Source: Phoebastria nigripes (lineage: Eukaryota; Chordata; Aves; Procellariiformes; Diomedeidae). From it: a stretch of 64,000 bases of DNA. The notes under the pieces were generated by a model. That model was not told where the DNA came from, made no database searches, and worked only from the letters and a program-made list of their open reading frames with translations. The translations under genes were made by a program, and so were the position numbers. This document shows positions 24,020-36,100 of this stretch, in pieces. The stretch covers positions 1,202,067-1,266,066 of the forward strand of contig JAYKAV010000311.1 of the NCBI GenBank assembly GCA_035582835.1. Direction: 5' to 3'. Within the stretch, counting starts at the first letter, position 1. The number at the start of each line of letters is the position of its first letter.

Positions 24020-24960
24020 CCTTTCCAGTTAATTAGGTAATTATATTGTTTCGTGTCAAAAGAGCTTCAAGTGATTAAACTGTTGAAAGTGGTAACCTCA
24101 GTTATAGGAAGCCTCCAGGGACCACATTATAGCTGCAATACTAATAAATAATAATTATCATCATCATAATAGATAACACAGAGGCATGCTACTTCTGAGT
24201 TGTCCTAAGGACTGCATAACTTGATAAGAAGAATACCATTGCTGGTAGATAAGAAACACTTGATACTTTAGTAGGTCAAATTTAAATTACTCTTTTAAAA
24301 AAGGTTTTGTAAACAAAGCAATTCTATTCTCAGGTATGACAATTTTGCATGCTTCCCACTAAGAAAATTAGTTATTTGTGAATCAAGATGTGAGAAATCA
24401 CACAGGCTAAAGGAGGAAGAACATTTTAAATAAAAAATCACAAGCGATCCATGTGCTGAAATCTCCTGTCAGACTTGATAGCAGCAAACAAATCAGTGAT
24501 GTGCAGTTTTCATAACTTTGTAGTTCATTGTTAATTCTAAAAGGAAAGTAAGCACATATAAGACAGTCTAATAAAACTGGATTGATATATCTGTAAAGAT
24601 CAGAAGATATGTATGTGCATAGCTTTGTCTATTTTGTTTTTCTTTGTAATTTAAGATGTTAAGTTAGCTTATTGTTATCAAATGATTATCTAAAATCAAA
24701 TGCTGTTATCCTTTATTTACTGTTACCCCTTCTATTTTTGTATTTTACTACTGTTATAGCTAAACCCAAATGTCTCTTTTTAAACATTTTGCAAATACAT
24801 GGGATAAAATAATCCAGGAATCTTAATGGACAGCTTTATGAAGCATATTGGGCAAACGTAAACCCAACATCACTAGTGTCTATTTTGCAATAGACTTTAA
24901 TGCAAGTTTCATTTAAAGATCTTGTAAGTACCAAGCTAGCTATTGACATTTATGTACAAT
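24020..24960. other. Candidate conserved non-coding element(s)
   Basis: A long AT-rich, repeat-free stretch just beyond the CR1 fragment. It holds TTAATTAGGTAATTA (24029-24043; two TAATTA-type homeodomain sites), CATTGTTAATTC (Sox-like) and GATTATCTAAAATC. No open frame has any recognisable product. It has enhancer-like texture, unverified. Confidence 0.25.
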
Positions 24961-25254
24961 AGTCCTCTCATTTCTAAATTTTGTAGGGTTTTTTTTTTCA
25001 CAGCTTCAATTTTTCTGTTTGGTAGTATGAACTCATCCTCTTGCCAACATCCTTTAGATAAGGAGGAACTGAATGAGTAGGGAAGAGAACCTGCAGGACT
25101 CTCCTATCACCCTGAAATTCAGTCACTCCTGTCTTTCTCTCTGTCTATGATATAAAGGAATTCTAATTAACACTTGTGTAACTTTGACAGCAAAATAGCA
25201 AATCTGTGGAAAGTTGTCCCCTGGCTCTGAACTCAATCTCACATCATTACTTTT

Positions 25255-25345
25255 TATTTCAAAGTATCCCAGACTTCCAGATGAGAAAGATGACACAGAG
25301 CAAAAATGGTGACTTGTCAGATACCTTGCTTGGTGTCTGTGAGGG
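25255..25345 (-). mobile_element. MIR-type SINE fragment
   Basis: On the minus strand: GACAAGTCACCATTTTTGCT, CTGTGTCATCTTTCTCATCT, GGAAGTCTGGGATAC. This matches the MIR middle (GGCAAGTCACTTAACCTCT, CTGTGCCTCAGTTTCCTCAT, CTGTAAAATGGGGATA). Only this core part is recognisable. Confidence 0.45.
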
Positions 25346-26799
25346 TACTTCACAAGGAGTTTCATCTTTGCTTTTTTATAAAACAAAATTACCTTAATGG
25401 AGCTGGTTGTATGGTAGAGGGGAGGAAGTTAATGGTGTGTGGGCAGAATGGAAAATGTAGGTGATATACCAGGAAATGGAGAAAATGGCAGGTCCCTCAC
25501 TTCTTCAAACATACACACAGAAATGCTGCAATTCACAAACACTCCATAATTATGGGGAGATTTTGTAACACAAAAATAAACCCTTTAATTATATGTAGTG
25601 CTGGCTACAGATAATGATGGGGATTTAGTTGGGAATGGATTAAAGAGATGTGAACATATTTTTTTCATTCAGGCACTGGTGTTTTTCCCTGCCAAGCCAT
25701 TAGGACAAAGTAGGAGGCACACATGGCACAAGGACCCTCTCAGCATTCATCTTCAGAGTTGTGCAGAGACCAGCTCTGCATCAGTCCCCGTCCCTCCCCT
25801 CCAAATGTCCCCCCCACGCGACTCCTGCAGAGTGCGAGTGCAGCTTGGCTTGTGGCTCCTTAATGAAAGCCTTGTCCACACGTGCTCAGGGCAGGACGGC
25901 ACTGCGCACAGGATGAAATGTTGGCTGTCGCTGAATCCCTGCTCCCAGTGTGGTGCCTCCNTTGCAGATGGTAGATCTGAAGAGGAAAACACCCAAAAGG
26001 CCTGTACTGGCAGGAGTTAGGAGAGCTGTTGTTGGCTGTCCATAAATGCAATGGGTAATTGGTTCTGCTGAGCTTGCAGGATAATTCGTGGAGCAGAGAA
26101 GGCCATAAATATATTTCTCAGGATCCAGTTCAAGTTGGGACTGATTCTCCCTCTTCTATTTTCAGACCAGAATGACATAGCTGATTTCAATGTGTAAGCA
26201 CAGGCTTACTCCTGAGTTTAGTAANCAAGCTCATTCAAATATTCCCTTCACCCGGAGATATGTTTACAACTAAGGAGAGCAGAGGGAAGGAGAACAGCCT
26301 TCTCCCGCTGTGTGTGATGCCACAGGTGGATTGCACACAGGACAGTGCAATTCAGGTCCCCCCCTGAACTACTGCGAGTCAGTATAAGGCCAGATGCATA
26401 GCCCCCACACAGGGGCTTATAAAATANTAAACCAGAAGAGATCCCCTGATGCCCGCTCCCACTGCACCTCAAGCATGATCATACTCTTTCTTGCTCCAAG
26501 CAGGTGGCTGTGAGGGAGGGGCTCGATTCCTTTGCTCTAGGGTAGCCTCCTTCTCAAGTACCAGCCTCCTCCCATATCTTCCTCGCTTGATACATTTTAG
26601 GGCTGCCGCTGAGTGTGCCATGGTGCCTGTCCTGCTGGCCAGCTGCCACCAGTACTGCTCCTCAGCTGGGAAGAGCTGGGAGCCAGCAAATGGCCCCAGC
26701 CCTGCCGCACAGGACATCTGGAAAGTGAGGCTGAGGGCATTCGGGATCTGAGGATACTTTTTGGGGACTGAGGGGAAAGGAAGCTCAGAAGGGCCAGGG

Positions 26800-27120
26800 C
26801 CTCCTAGAAGAGCGACCACCACTGCCTCCCACGCCAGCACCAGCACCGGCACCGGCACCGGCACCGGCACCGGCACCGGCACCAGCACCGGCAGCAGCAA
26901 GTCTCTCTTCCACAGCCCCCTGCTGCAGAGTCTCCTCTCCTTCCCTTTCTGCGGCAGGAGCCACACGGCCTGAGCCGCTGTCCTTAAGCTGCCAACATTT
27001 TGCTCCTGCCACGAAGATCCCCCGAGCAGGCTTTGTCCGGCGCTGCTGCGCTCCCCCTGCGGCTCTGATGTCTGACCGGGAACACCTCTGCCCGGAGCGT
27101 GTCTGCAAGGAGCCGTGCAA
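26800..27120. promoter_or_regulatory. CpG-enriched block
   Basis: About 22 CpGs fall in roughly 320 bases by hand count, against a CpG-poor background. A third of them come from the hexamer repeat; the rest lie at 26950-27115 (for example CCGGCGCTGCTGCGCTCC at about 27037). It has no Sp1 box or TATA box that I can see. It could be a weak promoter or enhancer, or a GC-rich drift around the repeat. The block ends abruptly into an AT-rich, conserved-looking stretch. Confidence 0.35.
26838..26891. repeat. CACCGG hexamer minisatellite, nine units
   Basis: Nine hexamers follow each other without interruption: seven CACCGG and two CACCAG variants (second last and first). The tract sits in a CpG-rich block (26800-27120). 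It keeps the reading frame on both strands, giving Pro-Val dipeptides on the minus strand and Thr-Gly on the plus strand, and so creates chance open frames, including one of 223 codons on the minus strand (26469-27140). Confidence 0.9.
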
Positions 27121-27129
27121 GGTTTGTGC

Positions 27130-27290
27130 AAAGGTCTCACGAAGGCCTATTTTGAGACAGCAACGATGATGTTAATCAAGGCTGGTCAACCTTTATTAAT
27201 TGATGGTGTAACTTCATTAAATTCACTGCAATTGCATCATTAGTTTTGACTTATTTTGCCAAAGGGGTAATCCAGAGACGATCCACAGTC
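27130..27290. other. Candidate conserved non-coding element
   Basis: A compact block with TTAATCAAGG, TTATTAATTGATGG (homeodomain/PBX-like) and GCAATTGCATCATTAG (octamer- or C/EBP-like). It lies immediately beside the CpG-enriched block at 26.8-27.1 kb. No coding potential was seen. Confidence 0.3.
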
Positions 27291-27539
27291 ACCAGAGGGA
27301 GAGGACAGCCAAACGAAATGTTCAGGTTTGAATCGACTTAACAAGCAAGGTTAAGCCCAGCTTTGGACATTGATCAAACAGTCTGGCCAGACACAGTTTA
27401 TACCCCCAGCTACTGTGAGGCAGCCTAGCTTTTGTGAAGGTGAGACAGCGATTTCCACCTGGGTAAGCCGATAAGTCCAGAAAATCTAACTGCCGCCTGG
27501 TGTACTTAAAATAATACAGCAGCCTCTGCACTGGCATAG

Positions 27540-27760
27540 TTTAGAAATAGAATATTATTTTATACTGCTTTGCCTAATTCCATATGGAAATTGAAAGGGA
27601 TGTTGAATGACCATGAATATGGTCATATTTATACGGCTGTACAGTGGCCTCTACCTGAGGGCTTTTACTGCCACAGTAATTCCAGTTAAAAAGAAATCAC
27701 ATCTCTAATCAAAATAGTCGGACCAGTAAAATATTTGAAGCGCAAAGCAGGCCTGAGTGG
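27540..27760. other. Candidate conserved non-coding element
   Basis: This block contains the palindrome TTCCATATGGAA (27578-27589) and the ER8 motif described separately, in non-repetitive AT-rich sequence. Two perfect dyads in 50 bases hint at a protein-binding site. Confidence 0.25.
27607..27626. promoter_or_regulatory. Everted nuclear-receptor half-sites (ER8)
   Basis: ATGACCAT (27607-27614) and ATGGTCAT (27619-27626) are perfect reverse complements around GAAT. This places TGACC and GGTCA as an everted repeat with 8 bases between, a layout used by some RXR dimers. The palindrome TTCCATATGGAA (27578-27589) lies 17 bases away. Confidence 0.3.
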
Positions 27761-28774
27761 GTGTGCCTGTCCCTGTAGTCAATGCCAGTAAGATAGGAAG
27801 GGTCGGTGCTATTTTAAACACAACCATTAGTTAACTTTTCCTGCAACACCCCTGCTTGTACATCTAGCCTGGTGCGCACTTAGCTCCAAAATGGGTAGTT
27901 CGGAAGCTGACAGATTTTGGGTGTGTTTGAACTTTCATAACCCCCTCATCTGATGTGCTGCAATCTCTGCAACGGCAAAAGACTTCTTTCTCCCCGCATC
28001 CTGAATAAATAACTTCTTATTGCTTTTTCTAGAGTTAGGGATGAGAAAACACTTTTCAATCTTACTTTTCACTTTTTCTGACTGACCTTTGTGGACACCT
28101 GCAACTCACTAGACCAATTATAATCCTTTTTTTATTCTTGCTCATTATTTTTCCTTAGTTCTCTCACACTGTCCTTGGGTCCTTATCTTCACCCAGATTT
28201 GTCAGTCTTCCCTGCTGATTCCTTTCCATTTCAGTGCCTGGTCTTATTTCATATCCTCCCTTAGTTTTAGAGTTTTTTCAGACCTGTCCATTCCCAGGGG
28301 CCAGGATGGAGATTTATCCTTTTGACTCCCACCTGGCCCTCACTCTGGGGGAAGAGATGTGACAGCAGACAGGAGTCATAAGATTTTGAATGCTTTCACC
28401 CTCTGGGATTGCTTCAAGTCTGTGTTCTTCCACCACTTTTCTCTTCTTTACACTGTTTCGTGAAGCGATGCTGGCAGTGGATTGCTGCTGCAGTGAGAAA
28501 AGCCAGGCTGGTGCTTGCTCTCCTGCCACCCCTCTGGGACACCAGGCTCCTGCAAACCCTGCCTGACTCAGGTGCCACCTGACTTCAGCCCATGCTTCTT
28601 GACAACAGCAGTGAGAAATTGTTAGTTATCCTTTCCATCCAAGTACCTCCATGTGCTGTCCATATACGAATGAAGCTTTAAAGCACTTCTCTGGGATGAG
28701 TTGGTATATAGGAAGTGCCCAAGATCATGCAGTGAATAACTAGGAGGAAAAGATGAAGAATTTAAGTCACTGGT

Positions 28775-28960
28775 TAGACCTTTTTTTCCTCTTCCTGACT
28801 CCTTCCTGTGTGACCATGTGCAAGTCACAACTTTTCTGTGACCGAGTTTCCACTTCTTTAAAAATGAAGTAATAACCCCTGCTTTCTAGGAATGCTGTGA
28901 GGCTAAGTCTTCAACCATTGTGTAGTGCTTTGGGATCATCACTCAAAAAGGTCACAATCA
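28775..28960 (+). mobile_element. MIR-type SINE fragment
   Basis: The segment follows the MIR consensus in order: TGTGTGACCATGTGCAAGTC (28807-28826), the degraded cytosine-rich stretch TTTCCACTTCTTTAAAAATG, AATAACCCCTGCTTTCTAGG, then GCTGTGAGGCTAAG. The tail GTAGTGCTTTGGGATCATCA matches the sauropsid MIR 3' end (AGCGCTTTGAGATCCTTGGA). The tRNA-like 5' part is lost or too degraded to see. It is an ancient immobile relic and the best preserved of the MIR pieces here. Confidence 0.7.
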
Positions 28961-29599
28961 ACAGTAACAGCAAGAGTCCAGGCCTCTGTCCTCTTCTGTT
29001 TTAGTTCTCAGCATGAAGAACCTCCTGTAAAGGTTCACTANCCTCAGCTCTGGTGATACACTTGCACTACCCACGTCTCATGGTGGAGAAGGCAGAAAAA
29101 ATAGTTTTCTGTGTGAGTGTCTATACGAGGCTTGTATGTTGTAACATCTTCCATACGCAATGTATGTTGTGCCATTACTAAAAGACAAGTTGCAGAAACA
29201 CAAGAGAAGAATTTAAGAAGCAGCTACCTGACAGTAAAACTGGAATTCCTCAGTCTGCATTTGTGCAGGGGAACAAGCGGCCTGCTATAGAGAAATGCTG
29301 AGCAATTACCAGTTCCAACCTGTGGTAGGATGGAGTTGCAGTTTCTAATTTTATTTGAATGAGTATTTTTCGTCTGTGATTTATATATCTGAATTCAGAG
29401 GAATCACTATTATGCCTTGTCCTGGGGTGGCTAATGAGCCTTTCCTCCACTGATGGGTGTATGTAGCTCTTGTCAGCAAGAACTGTAGTAATATTTTGGT
29501 ACCAACACGGAAATAACTCCCAGTGCTTAGCAGTGCTTCTGAAGTGAAACGGAAAGGAGAAAGCCTTTCTATTTTATTCCTCTTCTCCTTTTGGGAGGG

Positions 29600-29690
29600 A
29601 AGTCACAGCAGCTCACTGTGGCTTAGTCAGTAAATCCCCAGCTGGGATTTGAAACTCATGACATCAGGGAACAAAGCATGTTTGCTGTGC
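29600..29690 (-). mobile_element. tRNA-derived SINE (MIR-like) fragment
   Basis: CAGCTGGGATTTGAAACTCA is close to the reverse complement of the B-box region of a tRNA-derived SINE (GGTTCGAATCCC...). It is preceded by TAGTCAGTAAATCCC, comparable to the MIR reverse complement CTAGTAAGTGGCAGAGC. This is the head of an old element in reverse orientation; the MIR body was not found beside it. Confidence 0.35.
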
Positions 29691-32600
29691 TAATGTAGGC
29701 AGCAATGATGTGTCATCAGCTACCATGCACATGTTAGTGTATCATGAGGGTTCAGTGCTGTTTTGGTGACAAGGAGCAACCTTATACTTTGGTACTATGT
29801 AAACACTAAGTCTATTCACAGTCTCTCTCCTTGTGTAATAGTTCTCACATACAAAGTAGCAACATACAAAAATCATTCTGCTGATGAATGAATCACTTTA
29901 ATCAGAACATTTTGTTAGTGTTCTTTATTTTTAGGTAGAAGCTTCTTTTGTATGAGTCACAGGCCAAGGAAGAAAAAACATGATTTGTATAAAGTGGCAA
30001 CAGGAACTCATCCATGCAGTGGGGTTCCTAGAAAGCGGAGGGTAAGGAGTAGCACCCAGAATACTCCTTTATGCTATAGCTATTTTTTGAATGTCAGACA
30101 AATAGATCAGGAGCATAGAAATTGCTGCACAAGCTCATGTCACCAGTAAGCTTGGCTCTATTTTCGATTCTTAAAGAGTACCCAGCTGCCACAAACTAAA
30201 AAATAATGGCCTTTAGTTAACAGCATCAAGAACCCCAGCCATTGCTCAGTACCTCCACGTGCTAAGTGCTAAAATGTGTATAAAGTTTTTATATGTGATC
30301 ACCCGGTGCCAGCTGCTCCGCAGGAACTGTGTGTTTGCACAGACTTGTCCTGTGCAGCTTCCTGCCGCAAGGTGAGGTCTCATCCCCTCTTGCAACGGGG
30401 GGAAACATCTGCGCGCAGCTCCCGTGCGGTGGTGGATGCTGCGTGGGAAAGCCCCTGCCCACCGCAGAGCGCCTGCCTCCATCAGAGCTGCTGGGTACCA
30501 CACATGTGGAAAACATACCATGCTGTGCTGTGCTTACACCTAGGTGTGGGTAACCTGCCTGGAGGTTACCTGCCAGGCACTCCTGGTACCGTCACCCTCA
30601 GTCAACTGTGACCGGTTTCCACCTTTCCCCGGTGGTGTGGGGGTAGTGCCCTGCCTTGGGCTCAGCCGTGGGGGGTGAAAGCCACGTGTGCTGGGCCCCA
30701 AGTGACCAACTGCTGCTTACAGTTATTTCTGCTCTTCATGGAAATGTGTTTACAAGTTTTTTGAAGGTGAATATGTTGGTGTATTTTCATAGCCTAGCTT
30801 ACATATGGTTTATATTTCCTGTGTTACTGCTTCACGTGAGTTATCTCATTTCTGCTCCCCTTCTCCCTCTCCCTATTGCCTTTGATAATTCAAAACAGAC
30901 TGTAGTTAAAGACTGATTTATACCCTTCTAAAAGTCTTCTTACAATTTTATTACAACTCAGTGTATTCTTGTTATTACTCCAGCTCTCCAGGAATATAAT
31001 TAACCACTTGAGGGATTTTAAAAAGTCATGTCATAATCATTATTCCAAGGGACTTCACCTCTACAACAGCAATTTTGAGGGTAAAGGTGATCTAAGAAAC
31101 TGGCAAGATTTTAATAAACTAGGTATTGAATCATAGCAGGAAGGAATCATCTTCTTCAAAGGTATAAATAAGACCTAGGAAGAGAAGACAAACAGAAAAA
31201 AATTGTTAGAATATTAGCTATTAACCCATCTGGGAAATATCTCACAGCAAAGTTGAGGAAGTCAATCTGTCCATCCTTTTCAGAAACATTATTATAGNAT
31301 ATAATAATATATGAGGGCAAACCTCATCTTTAAATAAAATAAAACCCCAAGTTAATCTTCTACTTCATCCCAAATTTTTGCCATTTCATCCCCTTTCCTT
31401 GAGTACTTTATACGTTTCAATGAACAGNGCAAATCTCCTGCATGATCATAAAATTTGGGGGCTGCAGTATTCCATATTATTAGCTTTAANTGACCCATTG
31501 CCCTGAAACAAATGAACATAAATAAATCATAGTAAAAGAAAACAATATTCAAACCATTGCAATAAAGGGTGGAGGTGATATTGACTGTGTTTCTTGGGAA
31601 TGAATTTGCAATTGTCCTGAGAAGCAAAGGTTGTTCTGCTCTAGTTGGTTTTGTCTGGTTTGTTCTTAAACACTAAATCTCATACCATTTTCTGCCAGGG
31701 AGAGGAAGGGGAGAGAGGGATGGAAAGGACATTAAGAGAGGTGCAGCTCAGTCTGTGTGGCAGTCTGCTGAGTGACACTTGGGTGATACAGCAAAGTGTC
31801 CAGTCTGAGAGCCTAATTAGAGTGGTATTGTGCAAATTAGGAGCAGTATTTTATTTTTCTTTTAAATTTTGTTTATGTGTGAAATGAAACAAAGACTTTA
31901 CAGTAGCATTTCTTATAGTATAGCTAATTTTCTTTCACAATTCTAAAACATTATTTGACTATGCTTTTGCACTAAAGTATTTAAATATGTACATTCACTT
32001 TTTTCATTAAGAATCAGTGCCAGACGTAGTGCTGTGACATTGTTATCTGAAACCCTAGAACTGCGTTATTAAGAACTATAGTGCTCTGAGCCATTACTGT
32101 AGGGGCTGTAGAGAAATCTGTATTAAGCCTTATTGTGCGCAACTGAGGACTTAACAGTTTCTGGAAAACAGCAACAAGTAAACTGTACTAGTGCAGATAC
32201 TCAGTAGTGACAAAGAATACCATACTTAGTAGAAAGTGCTTGGATATCTTGCTGTGGCAGTAAATATTAGACATGAAAAATCATCCTTGAGAAGGAAAAG
32301 GCTTTTTTAGTTGAATTTTTTGAATAAATCTTAAAAAGGGACTTTAATTAAGAGCTGTATGTAGTAGTACAAAATGCCAACGTTTCAACATAATGGTACA
32401 ATCCTATTGGCACTTGACATAATACAGTAGTGACAGTCATCAGGGAAAGGGTAAAAGGGCAGTGTACAGATGCCATATGTAAATCCCTACAGCCTTTTGT
32501 GCTTAAGTTTCTACCTGTCACTTTGAAACTGTGCTAACATGACAAAGCAATGGTTTACAACCAAAACATTTGATTTTATTTTTTTAAATAACCCCAAATA

Positions 32601-33113
32601 GGACAAAAATCTATTCACCGAGGCTAAAAAGCATATAATTTACTTTGTGTCCTATGTATACTACACAGGCTTCACATTAAACAGTAACTCACTCAGGATT
32701 CCCAAAATGACACAGTCATCAGAAAGGGTTTTTGTGGTGTCTTGTCTAATGGTAGAATGATAATCTATTCAGCAGCTAGAAATAGCCCCAAAGAAACTAT
32801 CACAGTGGAATAATGTACTGGAAAAGAAATAATCAGAGCCCATAGAATGGGGAAGAAGCCTTCAAACAAAAGTGTTTTAACAGCAATTGTTCCCAGCAGA
32901 ACTGTGAAGCCTGTCTGGCCATACCTTCTTGAAGAGGACTCTGAGAGGCACAGATATTCATGAACTTGGCTGGCAGCTGAGCAGCAGATTTCTGTGCCCC
33001 TGAGGGAAGTTAAGAAGCATGAACTGCAAAAAATCACCCAGAGAGAAATTAAAGGGTGAGTTACAAGCAGCGATAGCTTACAGGTTCAAAGGAGTCTATA
33101 TATCCAAGCAAGC

Positions 33114-33148
33114 GCCCCCACCCCCCAAACCCAGACACGGTGGGGGGC
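33114..33148. repeat. G/C-run hairpin
   Basis: GCCCCCACC (33114-33122) pairs with GGTGGGGGGC (33139-33148) apart from one bulged base, with a loop of about 16 bases. The C-runs also give a G-rich minus strand (runs of 3, 6 and 5 G), so quadruplex formation on that strand is possible. Confidence 0.5.
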
Positions 33149-36100
33149 ACTGCTGTGGCTCAGCCTTGCTTGCTTCAGCAACAGTAGGGACCATCAAAAC
33201 ATGTTCATTTGGGAAAAAAAAGAAAAGGATAGATCGGGGGGAAAAAAACGTTTAGATCAGGAAAAAATATTTTTCATAACTAAATACACCGTTTTCATCT
33301 GACTTGGCCTCCTTCAATGGTCGCATGTTAAAGCACCGAGTTGTCCTAAATTTTGTGTAAGCCACAGGCTGAGGAGCACAATTGTTTCATTAGCAGTAAG
33401 TGACACCAGAGACAACGGTGTGAGACCACAATCACCACTGAACATCCTGAGGGGCCAATATCTCATGCGGAGATCCTAGTGTTGGTATGGTAATAAACTG
33501 TTCCTATCTTGCATTCCTGAGCAGCATGGGGTGCTGGCGAATAGGCCTTTCTTGAAATCCACAATTTTTTTCCAGTTCTGCTTAGTAAACTACATCAGCC
33601 CAGAAAAATTCACAGTGAATTAGTCAAAGCTTCTGAAAACTGTAGACTGGGCTATAGGTGGCATCAAANCTGCAAAGAGCTAAATCTCCTTGTCTAACTG
33701 ATGTCAGCAGCAACAGATAACAAGCAGTGGTTTTTAAGAAGTTGCTTACTGTTGCCCAGGATCAGCTCTAGCCCAGTGAAAGGGCTTTGGAAGAATTCTG
33801 AGAAACCATAGAAGCTGCCCAGAATGAATATTTTTCTACAGGACTTCTGAATTCTGAAGGTTTTAGAATTTTGTTNAGCAGGTCTCAAAATAAACTAATG
33901 CAATGATGGCTCAACAGCTTCTTAGAATAAAACACTTACTTTCACAGAGTTTCCACTAGGTAGGTTTAAAAGAGCAAGGTTTGTATGTGTGTAAGTAAAT
34001 AAATATTTTATAAGGGAACAATACCTAGGAACTGACATGGCCTCATTTCTTACTGTCTCAGAGGTCAATGACACATGAATTCCTAGAAAAGCAAGTAGGA
34101 AGAAATGTCAGATTTTAATTTGGCTTACATCCTCCACATAACACAGTGCAGATAAGTATTTTGCTTAAAAACCTTAAAAAGTTCTTGAGATAAGAGGCAT
34201 GTCAGGCATTGACGATGCAGAGCGAAGGAAAAGCCCTGAAAAGCCAAGTTCAGGTCAGTACCTAGTGCCGAACCCTTCCATAACCACGAGAGGCAGGCAT
34301 GAGTCTTCCAAGTTTAAAAAAAAAACCACCCTTATATACATAAAAGAGCACAGGAATTTTCCATGGGGGTGGGGAACAACAATAGAAAAGTGATGACCTT
34401 GGGATGGCGCCTAGAGACTGAACAGCTTGGCTATTGTATGGAAACAGCTGACTTCTGCACAGGAAGCAATCACTGCTGATTAGAGACTCCAAACCCCTGC
34501 CTCTATTTTTTTCTGTCCTTTTTTTGTACGTAATGCAAAGCTCCCGAGGCCTCTTCAGACTCTCACCATTTCACCCCCTCGCCTGCTACACCCGGGTACA
34601 TGCGTCACGGGCCGGCGGGGATGGAGCAGGCACGGCAGGCAGGGACCCGGAGGGGCTGTTCTGTTCCTGCGCTGCAGCTCCCAAGGGACATGGGACTCAA
34701 GGGCATAGTGTCAGCCTAGAAGGCACTTTAGGGGGGAGATTCACTGCTATTCGGCAGTGAACCTGGGATCTGGCCTTCTGTTTCTCATTTGCTCTGTAGG
34801 CTTGTTCCCAGGTATCCCAATTTAAGAAGGAATTTTTATTTTTAGTGCTTTTGATGTTGATTCCCCCTCCAGCCTTTTTTGTAACGGTTAGGTTTTATCG
34901 ATGAGTTAGATGCTAAATTAATGCTAGATGGAACACGTTGTCAATTTGAGGATGAGCTCCTTAACAAAAGCATACTGTGTTGAAAAGCTCCAGCCTTTAC
35001 TGACTCAGGGATAGGGATGCGGGGAACATAATGAAGCACAAAAACAGTCTCCTGGAGAGTAACAAAAATTGTAGGTTCAATTGCACACCATCAGTTTTGT
35101 TAAACCAATATACGCTGAATGCATGGAGGCAAAAAGACAACCACAAACACTGCAGCCAGCTGGGAGGAGGTCAGTGGGGAGGTGTTTGAAATTCTTGTTG
35201 AATCAGGTGAGAAAACCAGCTCTTTCCAAAGATACGGGGAGCACTGAGCAGAGGTGAAGGTGGAAGGACAGAAAGGGGGAGGACACTGAAATGCTGGTTA
35301 AAGTTCCTTCCCTCACTTTCTTCCAGTGCAGCAACCAGGGAGGAAAAGGCAGGGGGGACAGCANAGCCACAAAGTTAACCAGCTGGAAATGCTGCAGAGG
35401 AGAGCAAGCCTTGCTCCGTAAGCTGCCTCGGTCTCTACCTCTTCCTGGGAGCTTGGCCCGGTGCCGCTGTGCTCCACAACACTGCCCAGGTGTTTCGGCT
35501 CGTGCCCCAAAGAGGAATGCAAATATCAAGAAGAATTTAAGCACCTCCAGGCTTAACCAACAGCAAAGCTAATGTTTTTCAGATTTTAATGCCGGATTTG
35601 CGTGTCTGTGGAGGAAGTTAGGGACTTAAGCTGCTTTAAGTTTATAATATTTAGACTGTAGTCATGCTGACATACTTTATCTAGTAACACCCACGTTTGG
35701 TATTACGCTGCTTACTCACCGCCTGCCCAACCCAGGGTAACCAAGAGATGCTGTGACTACTCTGTCCCACCGCGGTGCTTTACAGATCTTCTACTGCCTG
35801 ACAGCCTCAGATGCTGTGGCCAATTACTAAAGATGCAGCACTGTGGTAAGCAGTTGAGATCCACGTCGATGAAATGTGGCACTTAGTCACTGAATTTTAC
35901 ATGAAGTGATTCAGACTGATATCAGCTAAAGGAAAGGAGAGACCAAGGGATGATACTCCCTGTCTGATAGGACTTTTCTTATGGTACCATTTAACTAAAG
36001 CTGTAGGCAGTTCTCTATGGAAATAAAGAATACCAGTGGTACCAGAGGTCATGATATCATGTTTACTCTTTCACTACTCTGCTTGACACTTTAGACTTTT

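Noticed and set aside
26469..27140. 223-codon minus-strand open frame
   Set aside because: Its length comes from the in-frame CACCGG repeat and CpG-rich flanks; outside the Pro-Val run there is no recognisable domain.
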